Shown here: positions 12,106 through 22,206 of the stretch, piece after piece | Layout of the letters: every line of letters starts with the position of its first letter | Numbering within the stretch: the stretch's first letter is position 1 | Source of the DNA: Neostapfia colusana | Lineage: Eukaryota > Streptophyta > Magnoliopsida > Poales > Poaceae | Reading direction: 5' to 3' | Length of the DNA: 64,000 nucleotides | NCBI GenBank assembly: GCA_030760725.1 | Contig: JASWHV010000004.1 | Span: forward strand, 52,171,136 to 52,235,135 | Program-made: the position numbers and the translations under genes | Notes under the pieces: generated by a model | Told to the model about the DNA's origin: nothing | The model's input: the letters and a program-made list of their open reading frames with translations, nothing else | The model's database searches: none

Positions 12106-14521
12106 TCTTTAATTCAATTGTGAGTAGCTGGGATCTTTTCAGTGAAAACGAAAATTAAAAACAGAAAAGAATTAGAGGGGAGGGCCCCACTTGTCAGCAG
12201 CCTTCACACAGAAGTTTTCTCGGCTTGATCTTTCACTCGACCGAAGCTGCGCGCGTGCCAGCTCTTCAGCACCGGCGCCCGACCGCCTCAGCTATTGCCA
12301 CCTCCTGCTCAGGGGAAGCCTAAGAACGTGGGGAAGACTACGTGATCGGTACCCACTAGGCCATGTGCAGTTCCTCACACTCTCCCTTCTCCCTCGCACA
12401 GCCGAAGCACTCCACCACCGGTCGACCTCTCTGATCACCGGCGCCCGGGCGACACAGACACTTTCGTTCCCGATGAGCTACCCGAAAAAGGTCTGCTCAA
12501 AGGTGGTGATCACAACCGTGCTGACCTCACTCTCTCTATCTCTCTCTCTCACTCTCCCGCGTGATCGGCAGAGAATTTGGTTGATTAGTGCGTCGGTATG
12601 CTTAGAACCGAGCCACACAAAATTCAGAAATTCGTAGTAACCAAGCCATCATCCATTGGACTGAGCTATAGACATGATCTAGACTCCCCCATGCCCCTCT
12701 AGGATCAAGAACCATCGAGTTTCATCGAGTTTTCGCGATGTTCTTCAAGATTTTTGCACCAGCACCGATTTTCACCCTAGGTCTCCGATGAGCTTGTAGT
12801 TGCAGCCTCGATTGAGCTAATTTGAGCTTATGCCGGTTCTTAGGATGCGACCACGGTGCTCTAGGAAGAAATACCGAAGGATTTGAGCCCTCCTGGCACG
12901 AGTGCGACGTTGCCGAACTCCAACCGCCACTGCCGCCCGTCGCAGAAGGGTTTCCGATGACCGCGGTCCCTGGCCGACCACTGGGATGAGTTGCCCATGG
13001 TCCAAAAGGTGGAGGTGGAAAGTTTTCGGTCTGGAGGAGGTCGGAAAGGCGGGTTCCGAGGAGCTCACCGGGGAGCACCGCCGCAGCCGGCCGTTGGTGC
13101 GAGGAGGAAGAAAGTACTGTGTTGTGGGGCCCGCACGCAGAGTTTAAACATTTCTGGGATTTTCCAGTTTTGGTTCAAACTTCAACTACCTATAACTTTT
13201 GCTAGGAAGCTCCAAACTTAGTGAACTAAATTTTGCTGAATTTATCTTTTTGAGTACTTTCCAGCCAAACAAATTTCAGCTCATGAAACTTAATAGTTTT
13301 CCAGAATTAATTCCATAAAGTTTGAAGTTGCGAATTTTATCTGGAGAATTACTTTGTCAAAAATTCTGAAATTTAGCTGGGAGGTTCATTTGAAAATCCT
13401 TGAGGCACAGTAAAAATTTCAGATCCATCAAAGTTCATTTAGTCCCCCTAATGGTGTGATTAAGTGAACTGCCCTGAGAAAATAGAAAAATGTACAGAAA
13501 CATTTTTCAGTTTTTCTTAAATCTTTTCTAGGACCTAATTTCATCTAGAATGCTTCAAATCTCATGAAACCAGTTCCATTAGAACCATCTCAAATTCTAG
13601 ATTCCAGAAAGTAATGGTTGGAGCCATGAAAATTCCTGGAATTCCTTAGAGGCTCTACTAATGACCAACTAGGCTTTTATTAGTACAAAGCTCAAATGAA
13701 CTTTGTCCCAAATGAAACTGGGTCAAGACTCTGGTTAGGACCCTACCAAGCCACCATAAAAATTTCAGAGACAAAGGGGAGGGCTAGATAGAGTTATGGG
13801 AGTTACATAATCATTTCTAAACATTGCATTTAAATTGACATGTAGTATATTGTTTCCGTGTAGTCACTGAAGGCGAAGACACTCCGGAGGTGCTTGACTT
13901 TCTCCTTCCGAACGAAGCCCTAACCTCTGACCAGCAGCAACAAGGCAAGACCCGGTTTGCATTAACCAACTTTTACAAAGTTCCGCTTTATGTATAGTTA
14001 GTATGTGGTCTATATGTGCATTAGGTGTAGGATGATTGAAACCAGAGTGCATAGCCAGATTATTCCCACAGGAGTGAGGGTAGTGTATAAGTCCTCGAGT
14101 AGTATACGCTGTGCTTAATGTTCATAGAACTTCGGTACAAGTTGAGTAGTTGGAATCTACTCATGAGTTTAGGAGTCGGGACACACGGGGTTGGTTTGAG
14201 TGATGTGAGATCATTTTAGTAATAAAATGAGACTAGGCAGGGGCTAGGGCGCAGCAAGAGGAAGTCTTGTGTGCGCAGCCCTGTCCGTGTCGATTGAGGA
14301 CCTATCCGTGTGCGGCCCTGCTGAACAAGTATTGAACGTACCGAAGGCATATCGGATATATGGGCCCTGATAAACCGATATAACCTAAACCTCCGGGAGT
14401 CGAGGCATAGCACACTGATTTATAGGTGTAGGTTGAGGGCAGCAAAGTGGAAATCTGCTAACGGGCATAGAGAGATGCTCCGTGTAGGGAACCTCCTGCT
14501 CATTTCGGTGCGACCGGTTCG
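12106..14521 (+). repeat. E1 3' LTR, second part (truncated)
   Basis: Continues the E1 3' LTR after the solo-LTR insertion. The text at 13160 onward repeats the window start, and 14216-14521 matches 1059-1370. It stops within the LTR at GGTTCGACG, about 0.8 kb before the expected CCGCCACA end, and joins inverted Y LTR sequence. The two partners share ACG at the joint. The small plus- and minus-strand ORFs here are shadows. Confidence 0.85.
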
Positions 14522-15876
14522 ACGAAGCCTTTACAAAGGGATTCCCGACGAGCGTGGGCCCACTGAGGTTTCACCCCTAACAGCATACAAGACGCTCCAA
14601 CCCCGCTGCAGTGGCCCCCTCTTGAGCCTTGCGGTTCATATGGTAGTCCAGCTGACACCTATTCCCCGCACCATCCAACACGCCCATACTACGCCGGGGA
14701 TACACCTAATTAATTGGCCAGGCTGCCCCATCTCAGCATGTGGTTGGCACGGTAAAGCCAGGTTACATGCTCCATGAACCGGTCCATAGGATCCAGGCAA
14801 GTACTAAACACAAACCCGAGTCTCGTGCACCCAGCACACAACCAAAACATCCAACTTGCCTTGATCCCTACCTCTACATAACTCACAATATCTCATTCAG
14901 GAGTATGGTAAAATAAACTGATGATCTCATATCCCAAATATCCCATTCTAAGCATGGCTAAGCATATGCATAATAATAAATGACATGATAAAATAAATCC
15001 CAACCCAAGCTACAATGAAACAAGGTGATGCAATTCTAGGGAAACTTCCTATCATGGGTTTCATATTTAAATTGACAATGCAAATAACTCTAGCTACACA
15101 TCCTAGCATAGGATCAAAGTGGTCAAGGACACTTGCCTCCTTCTTGCTGCTCTTGAAATGGGTAGTCCTGATCTTGGAAAGGAAAAACTTGCTCTTGAGC
15201 AGGTTCTACATCATACCATCACACATAGCAAAAGAAAAACAATAATCCATAAGACATAGTTCACACTTCCACTTCATGCAAACCACACATTCACATTCAT
15301 GAAAGTAATTCACCATTATATGTGTTGTGGTTACTCTATGTGTGTTGATTTGTGGCTTTCATGCACTTTTAATCATGTGTATATGATTCCTACTTTTGTG
15401 TTCACATTTATACTTACCTACTATATATATATATATGAGTTTCCAATTAAATAAATTCCTTATATTCAACTACTACACCTTTTTTACTACCAAGTATGTA
15501 TGAAAGGTATTTTTCTTCTCCATATGTGCCTTCAGAATTTCTACCAACCCTAAGCTGAATTCTTTGGATTTTAGAAACTTCATTTATCATTTACTAGTTG
15601 CTATATTTTCAGATTTATTTTCCTATGCATAAATGTGTACTTTATTATGAAAATAGTAATACACATCATCTAAACAGAATAGGTTCTGGTCCTAAATAAT
15701 TTAATAACATATTTTAACCTTTGCCTCTAATGTAAACTATTTCACAATTATTTTCCCTATTTTCTAGAACTATTCTAAACTTAAAAATGTGTCCCTAATT
15801 GTGAATAATAAATTAAACAGATTCAATTCAGCCCAAAATATGTTTTATCTCACTCCAAAGTTTCCTAAATACTGAG
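14522..15876 (-). repeat. Internal fragment of Y LTR, inverted (left arm of a large inverted repeat)
   Basis: Reverse complement of 17908-19259 within the complete Y LTR. The arms are 1,355 and 1,352 bp and roughly 97-98% identical in the stretches I compared. Both ends lie inside the LTR, with no TG/CA ends and no TSD, so this is a rearrangement product rather than a clean insertion. The left joint is to the E1 3' LTR and the right joint to a minus-strand Tekay leader. A TA dinucleotide run near 15420-15436 differs in length between the arms. Confidence 0.85.
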
Positions 15877-16642
15877 TGAAACCAAGTGTTTTGATTGAAA
15901 ACTTCGACACGGTTTTCTCTATCTAGCCTCTGATCCAGCAGACCAGTTTGAAGAATTTAACTGTTTTGGCCACTTTGGAAGCAAAACCTGGACTGGAGTT
16001 CCACCACAAAGTTGTAGTAGACTCGAAAAGGAATCCAGATTGTATTTATTTGCCTCCATAGCCTTTCTAACTTATGAGTTATGGTTTTTACAAGTTGATA
16101 TAATTTTCTCAGGAATTTTGACAGGACCTCCTTTGCAAGCGGCTGTTTTGTTCACAAAATTCCAACTATTTCTGCCTTCAACCTAGGAAAACACTGAACT
16201 ACCGAGTTTTAGAAAACTTCCTACACTTTCCAACGTTATCTAACTTGACCCTTAGAAGTTTTTCTACAAAAAGTTATGCTCGAAATACAGAAAAATCCAG
16301 AGAGCATTTTTGGTCTAGCCTGTTTCTGGACGGTGCATACTCATCTGAGATTTTCATCCATTTGGATGGATATTTTGTTCTCGAGTTCTACAGAAAAGTT
16401 GTAGAAGACTTCAAGAACTTTCCAGAATTGTATCGCACACCTCTATTGGTTCAAGCAATCCTATGTTATGCCCTGTTTAAGTTCAGAAAAATTCTGCTGA
16501 AAACAGGGGAAGTTGCTCCTAAGTCATTGGAAATGAATCTACACTCCCAATCGACTCTTAGTTCAATATGGCAGTTCACTAACCCCTAAATGGAATCCTA
16601 AACTTCATTTTGACTCTTTTCATTGAAAATATCCTTTTTATG
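15877..16642 (-). repeat. Fragment of Tekay-type leader, minus orientation
   Basis: Aligns on the same strand with about 24075-24835, the leader of the minus-strand element M1. Shared text includes ACCTCCTTTGCAAG, AACACTGAACTAC and CAATATGG(C/G)AGTTCA. It has no gene. It is followed directly by the TG start of the Y LTR, so it may be the original target of the Y insertion. The left flank is TTATG. The matching right flank is lost because Y is truncated. Confidence 0.75.
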
Positions 16643-19600
16643 TGTAACACCCCAAAAATATTTTTAAGACCCTAAATCATGTTAAGAGGGGAATTTAAAA
16701 ATTTTTGGACGTGTTGCATGTTTTGCAAAAATTCAAATTAAACTCAAATCAGAAAAGAAATAGAAAAAGAAAAAGAGAAAACAGAAAAAAACCGGCCAGT
16801 GGGCCGAAACCCACCAGCCGGCCCACCCAGCAACCGCGCCAGCCCGCAGCCGCGCGCGCTGTTTCCTTCCGCTGACAGGTGGGACCCGCCAGCTCGTCTT
16901 CTACCTCACGCCCGCGCCGGACTCCCTCTCACCCGAATCAAAACCGATCGGGATTTCTGCGTATCCCCGCTGAATTATGTTCGTAGGTGACGCGGACTTG
17001 ATCTAAACCACCCCGCCGCCTTTCCCCGTCTATAAAAATCCTGGCCTCGTTCTGTTTTTCCCACGCGATCCGCCGATTTTCCTCCGGTGAGAACCGAGAC
17101 TTCTCCGGCGAATTCTGGCCGATCTAAGCTCGGAAATTCAGATCTAACTCGCTGGTCTTGATCCACCGCCTCCGGGGAACCTTGCAAGTGCAGAAAACGC
17201 GGTGACTTGCGGTGTAAACACAGCGCCGACGAGCCTCGCCGTGGTTTCACCTTGGACCTCGTCGCCGATCACTTTCTAGGATCTCCGAGCTCAAGAAAAC
17301 CCCCGAGGTGAGATCCCCGACCTCTCCTCTACCGATCTATACCATAAAATCACAGTTCTAGGAAGAATTCTCGAAAATCCGAAAGTCTCCGGCGAGATCG
17401 CCGCCGTGCGCCGCCGGCAGCGCCGCCCGCGTTCGATCAGAGCGACGTGGCCGCTTGTGCGCCGTTTATTTTAAATCGCACGGTAGGGTTTAAATCCACG
17501 CGTACCGGTTCGACGTTATAATCTCAGCCGTCGGTTTAAAATCAGATGGTCCACGTCAGCCCCGCGTTATAAAGACTGGAAATCTTACGTGCTACCCCCT
17601 GGGGTTCTCGGGAAATAAGAGCTAGCCCCGGAAACTTCTGATCTAGCCCCTGGAACTCCAGAAAATCATGTAAATTCATTTAAAAATCAGTTTTAGCCCC
17701 TGGACTTAATAAAAATTAGGAAAAACACCTCTGTTATGAGTAGCTAGACCCCTGAGAATTCTTAAAATAATATTATAGACCCTGTAGTGGGGTAAGTTTA
17801 CCTTTTTAGCCCTGTTTAGTATTTAATTTAGGAAATTGAATATGTGGCTAGTGTTTAAAAATTAAAAAGTGGGACAAACATATTGTCAAAATTTAATTAA
17901 AGACTTTCTCAGTATTTAGGAAACTTTGGAGTGAGATAAAAACATATTTTGGGCTGAATTGAATCTGTTTAATTTATTATTCACATTTAGGGACACATTT
18001 TTAAGTTAAGAATAGTTCTAGAAAATAGGGAAAATAATTGTGAAATAGTTTACATTAGAGGCAAAGGTCAAAATATGTTATTAAATTATTAAGGACCAGA
18101 ACCTATTCTGTTTAGATGATGTGTATTACCATTTTCATAATAAAGTACACATTTATGCATAGGAAAATAAATCTGAAAATATAGCAACTAGTAAATGATA
18201 AATGAAGTTTCTAAAATCTAAAGAATTCAGCTTAGGGTTGGTAGAAATTCTGAAGGCACATATGGAGAAGAAAAATACCTTTCATACATACTTGGTAGTA
18301 AAAAAGGTGTAGTAGTTGAATATAAGGAATTTATTTAATTGGAAACTCATATATATATAGTAGGTAAGTATAAATGTGAACACAAAAGTAGGAATCATAT
18401 ACACATGATTAAAAGTGCATGAAAGCCACAAATCAACACACATAGAGTAACCACAACACATATAATGGTGAATTACTTTCATGAATCTGAATGTGTGGTT
18501 TGTATGAAGTGGAAGTGTGAACTATGTCTTATGGATTATTGTTTTTCTTTTGCTATGTGTGATGGTATGATGTAGAACCTGCTCAAGAGCAAGTTTTTCC
18601 TTTCCAAGATCAGGACTACCCATTTCAAGAGCAGCAAGAAGGAGGCAAGTGTCCTTGACCACTTTGATCCTATGCAAGGATGTGTAGCTAGAGTTATTTG
18701 CATTGTAAATTTAAATATGAAACCCATGATAGTAAGTTTCCCTAGAATTGCATCACCTTGTTTCCTTGTAGCTTGGGTTGGGATTTATTTTATCATGTCA
18801 TTTATTATTATGCATATGCTTAGCCATGCTTAGAATGGGATATTTGGGATATGAGATCAACAGTTTATTTTACCATACTCTTGAATGAGATATTGTGAGT
18901 TATGTAGAGGTAGGTATCAAGGCAAGTTGGATGTTTTGGTTGTGTGCTGGGTGCACGAGACTCGGGTTTGTGTTTAGTACTTGCCTGGATCCTAAGGACC
19001 GGTTCATGGAGCATGTAACCTGGCTTTACCGTGCCAACCACATGCTGAGATGGGGCAGCTTGGCCAATTAATTAGGTGTATCCCCGGCGTAGTATGGGCG
19101 TGTTGGATGGTGCGGGGAATAGGTGTCAGCTGGACTACCATATGAACCGCAAGGCTCAAGAGGGGGCCACTGCAGCGGGGTTGGAGCCTCTTGTATGCTG
19201 TTAGGGGTGAAACCTCAGTGGGCCCATGCTCGTCAGGAATCCCTTTGTAAAGGCTTCGTAGTGATCTTCTGGCTACACACCTGGGAAGTGTGAATGTGGA
19301 TCGTAGCCACTGGCATAATGGAGGTTCTTTTAGTCCACCCGGCAACGGGGGATGAAATCACTACATGTGGGTACAGTGGTACAAACTCTGCAGAGTCAAA
19401 ACTGAAATGACAGCCGTGCTCACGGTCAAGAGCGGCTTGGACTTATTCATGATTAGAGGATTGATGGTTTTGGAAGTTGTGGATGTTAAGCGGGGAGCTT
19501 AACATCAGAAATGATGTTATGGTTATGGGATTATGATGATGGGATGGGATATTGGGACTATTTCACCTGTGTAGTAATATAGGTGCTTAATAAGCTAAGG

Positions 19601-20048
19601 TGATAGGTATTAATTGCATAGTGCTTGTAACCATGAGTTCAACCTCTCCTTGTTCTAGCCATGCATGACATAACTTTCCCACACTTGCTGAGTACCATCG
19701 GTACTCAACCTTGCATATTTGTTGGTTTATATTGCTGCTCAGGTCAAGATAATGAGGTGGTGTATAATGATCAAGACTTTGGACCTGAAGAAGGTTTCTA
19801 GGTTCATGGAGTCTCCTGGGCAACGCCTGTGATGGAGCCCTCAAGAATAATATTCCGCTGCTAGTTTATTTACTTGTGATGAACTTATTATTGTCCATCG
19901 AGACATTTGCTATGTAAGACTTATTTATATTCGACACCTGGCTTGTAATAAATGATGCTTCACTATTTGTCATCACATGTATGAGAAAATGATCCTGGCA
20001 TACATGTGATATTCACTTGGTTGTTCTTCAGAAAAACCGGGTGTGACA
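16643..20048 (+). repeat. Y 5' LTR, 3,406 bp
   Basis: Starts TGTAACACCCC and ends CCGGGTGTGACA, with a PBS four bases later. The first third is GC-rich (16790-17570) and contains a TATA-like site at 17031. The middle is AT-rich. Bases 17908-19259 form the right arm of the inverted repeat with 14522-15876. The solo LTR at 9230-12100 is a diverged relative. No gene is seen within it. Confidence 0.88.
17031..17037 (+). promoter_or_regulatory. Possible TATA box in Y LTR
   Basis: TATAAAA (in CTATAAAAATCC) within a GC-rich stretch about 390 bp into the LTR. The place and context are typical for an LTR core promoter. Motif evidence only. Confidence 0.5.
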
Positions 20049-20052
20049 GAAG

Positions 20053-20064
20053 TGGTATCAGAGC
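20053..20064 (+). other. Primer binding site (initiator Met tRNA), Y
   Basis: TGGTATCAGAGC, exact match to the usual plant tRNA-iMet PBS, four bases after the LTR end GTGTGACA. Confidence 0.9.
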
Positions 20065-20265
20065 CAAGGTTGCCCGTAGGAACATGGACCTAGGTAGAAA
20101 TGGACTTATTTAAGGGCCCTATTTTCTTAAAAACTATTTTACAAGGTGTGTGTTGAAAAGTGTTATTTAATGAGTCACTTTCTTCATCTTACCCCAACTT
20201 TCATTCAAAATAGGATTTTTGTTTGAGAGTTTATCTAACCTAATTTTAAATTCTTTTTGTTTTAG

Positions 20266-21045
20266 ATGGTTCGCATGATTCGCACCGCTCGCAAGTCCAC
20301 AGGAGGGATAGTTCCCGTAGTTGCCCTTGCCGAGAGGGAGGAGAGCCGTCCGGTGACGTACCTTTCCTACGGATTGGCAGTAGGAGGCTTATTGCGCCGT
20401 CTTCGGCGTATGCTCGAAGCCGCCGGCAATACGGGCAAACTAATCATCCACTATAACTCCACCAGGACCATCCGTGAGAAGAGGGAAGAATGGAGTTCAG
20501 AGATGAGGATTATACACGAAAATCAGCTGCTTAAGATCCACCACTCTCCAGCTTGTAGAGCAACACAGGTCGATGCGGAGAAAGATGTCACCTGGGAGGC
20601 CATCACCTGCCAGAGTCACATCTATCGTCGCCACTTGGACAAAACTGAGTACATGTATGTCCTCTAGCGTGAGAGTGGCACCACGGAATACAAGTACCCG
20701 CCGGTGCAGCAAGGGACTTCCCATGAGCACATGGACTTGTGCTTGGAGGATGCTTCTATGCTCAGCACTCGACTGCAGGAGTGTCAGCAAGAGCTTCAGG
20801 ATGTTCGGGGCACCCTGAAGGAAATGGAGGCATTGCTGCGAGCCTGCTTAAGGGCGAGAGAAAGAGGAGATGGGAATGAACTGTGTGTCACCGCGAATGA
20901 TACATGGACTCCTGACTCCCCAGATCGCCGGGCGATCAGGCGTCGTCGCACTTCCCCACCCGCAGCCTCCCCGCCCAAAGCAGAGTCAGAAGGCAGCCGA
21001 AATGATGAGGAAGATCCCAAGGAGCCAGCTCAAGAAAACGAGTAG
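20266..21045 (+). pseudogene. Pre-gag ORF with histone H3-tail-like N-terminus (one in-frame stop)
   Basis: A single frame from ATG 20266 to the stop at 21045, about 259 codons, interrupted by one TAG at 20665-20667 (codon 134). Residues 1-14 are MVRMIRTARKSTGG. Aligned in register with the histone H3 tail, 12 of the first 21 positions match: R2, T6 to G13, P16, L20, A21. H3 K4 and K14 are replaced by Ile. Residues about 157-196 look like a coiled coil (LSTRLQECQQELQDVR). Residues 221-228 are basic (RRAIRRRR) followed by SPP repeats. The C-terminus is acidic. The N-terminus and basic cluster suggest a nuclear, chromatin-directed protein, but no function is known to me. It sits between PBS and gag and is separated from gag by about 300 bp. 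The TAG may be real decay of this copy or a recoding site. Decay is likelier because the element is truncated. Confidence 0.7.
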
Positions 21046-21349
21046 TGTAGAATCCTTCCCTTAGTTAGCAAGATGTCGAATAGTCGAGTCGTTAAGTTAA
21101 GTTAATTGTGTGATAATGCATGGCGTGTGACGTGAGTTGTGGAAGCCATGAGCAATTGTCCACAGCCTCGTCTTTAGATTATTTTGCTATGGTGTGTGAA
21201 CCCACATGAAATAATATTGCATTTATTTTTGTGTGAAAAGTGAACCCTTAGAGAAGTATAACGAAGCCTCAGCACTTCAAAGTACAAACAAATGAAAGTA
21301 GTAAGATGATACTAAATGCTTTCAAATTAATATTGGTTGATTCTGCCAG

Positions 21350-21640
21350 ATGGCCGGAATAGGAAAAGGACGTGCTGCCAACCCCGCCAACAACAACAAC
21401 GATGAGGCATGCAACCCTCATCTTTCTGGAGGCCAGGACCGGGGTGGTCGCCGTGAAGGAGTTGATCCCCTCCACCAAATGCTGGAGAATAAGAATCAGC
21501 TCATCCAGAACTTGACTCAAGTGGTGGCTAACTTGCATCAAGTTCCACCTCCACAAGCTCCACCACGCCAACCAAGGTTGAGTGAGTTTCTAGGAACTCA
21601 ACCTCTGAAGTTTGCAAGTGCTGCTGAACCTCTGGAGGGA
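21350..21640 (+). pseudogene. Y gag, N-terminal part only
   Basis: ATG 21350 follows TTCTGCCAG. The first approximately 97 residues include an Asn run, a short helical stretch (LHQMLENKNQLIQNL) and PPPQAPPRQPRLSEFLGTQP, then AAEPLE. That is the linker before the conserved Gag core in grass gypsy elements. The reading frame continues to 21709, but after about 21640 it reads antisense through copia sequence. No capsid core, zinc knuckle or pol remains. Confidence 0.75.
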
Positions 21641-22206
21641 GATGTACTTAACTTCATCAGAACGTATAGCATTGTTCAATATCGAAATTTCTTTCATAGC
21701 ATCTTGTAGTTTCTTATTAAGATCATCACAAGTAGAACAATGCAAATCAATTATAGAACAACAAGCATCTTTCAAGTTTTTATCATTAAGTGCAGCAAGC
21801 TCTCCGTTCTTTTCAATCTCTAACTCAAGTTTATCAAGTGTGGAGGTATGTGCACTTCTTAGACACGACAATTGTTCATATATTAAATCACATGAGAAAC
21901 AAGAATCAACACTAGGAATCAAAGATTACAAACGATTAATTTCAGATTCTAGTGACCCAATTTTAACAGCATTGTCCCTAAGCCTTTTGGCCTTTTTTCT
22001 TAACTATAACAGTAGCACGAGAAATAGCATCACACATTTCTTCGCAAGTAGGACATACCTCTTCATTGTCGCTGTTGTGTTCTGCCTCCTCCATACTTGA
22101 ACTTGACTTGCCTGCCATGAAGCATAAGTTTGCCAAATCATCTTCATCTTCGTCACTTCCGATGTCCACTTCGCTCGAGCCAAGTTCTTGAAGTGCGGAG
22201 ATATAG
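21641..22206 (-). pseudogene. Copia gag C-terminal fragment
   Basis: On the minus strand it encodes SSEVDIGSDEDEDDLANLCFMAG, a CPTCEEM segment, and a coiled-coil stretch with KLELEIEKNGELAALNDKNL and DLNKKLQDAMKEI, with at least one frameshift. These are typical of the acidic and coiled-coil tail of SIRE-type copia Gag, similar in kind to 53655-54100. It is sandwiched without LTRs or TSDs between truncated Y gag and truncated Tekay protease. It may be filler DNA picked up during break repair or a remnant of a larger deleted element. Confidence 0.7.

Larger units (their letters stand above)
1..14521 (+). mobile_element. E1: degenerate Ty3/gypsy Tekay/Del-like retrotransposon
   Basis: Plus-strand LTR retrotransposon. 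Its 5' LTR starts before the window and ends at 2171. Then come a PBS (2175), a leader, a broken gag-pol (4147-8713), a PPT (8734) and a 3' LTR from 8747. The 3' LTR is split by a solo LTR (9230-12100) and resumes at 12106. It breaks off at 14521-14524, before its own end, where it joins an inverted piece of a different LTR. Gene order, leader and LTR ends match the intact copy E2 (37593-51960). The two LTRs of E1 differ at several positions per 100 bases where I compared them (start of the window against 13160 onward), so this is an older insertion. No TSD can be tested because both outer ends are missing. Confidence 0.9.
16643..21640 (+). mobile_element. Y: truncated Ty3/gypsy element with pre-gag ORF
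   Basis: 5' LTR 16643-20048, PBS 20053-20064, an ORF upstream of gag (20266-21045) and the first part of gag (21350 to about 21640). There it is cut and joined to a minus-strand copia gag fragment. The rest of gag, all of pol and the 3' LTR are absent. The gag N-terminus, with a proline-rich linker, PRLSEFLGTQP and AAEPLE, fits the Ty3/gypsy Gag family. Without RT or integrase the lineage cannot be assigned. Confidence 0.82.

Noticed and set aside
12191..12637. 148-residue ORF
   Set aside because: GC-rich part of the E1 3' LTR. Low-complexity Ser/Leu text and no homologous frame in the other LTRs.
20053..20064. tRNA gene fragment
   Set aside because: Only the 12 bases complementary to the tRNA-iMet 3' end are present here and at the other PBS sites. 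No cloverleaf surrounds them.
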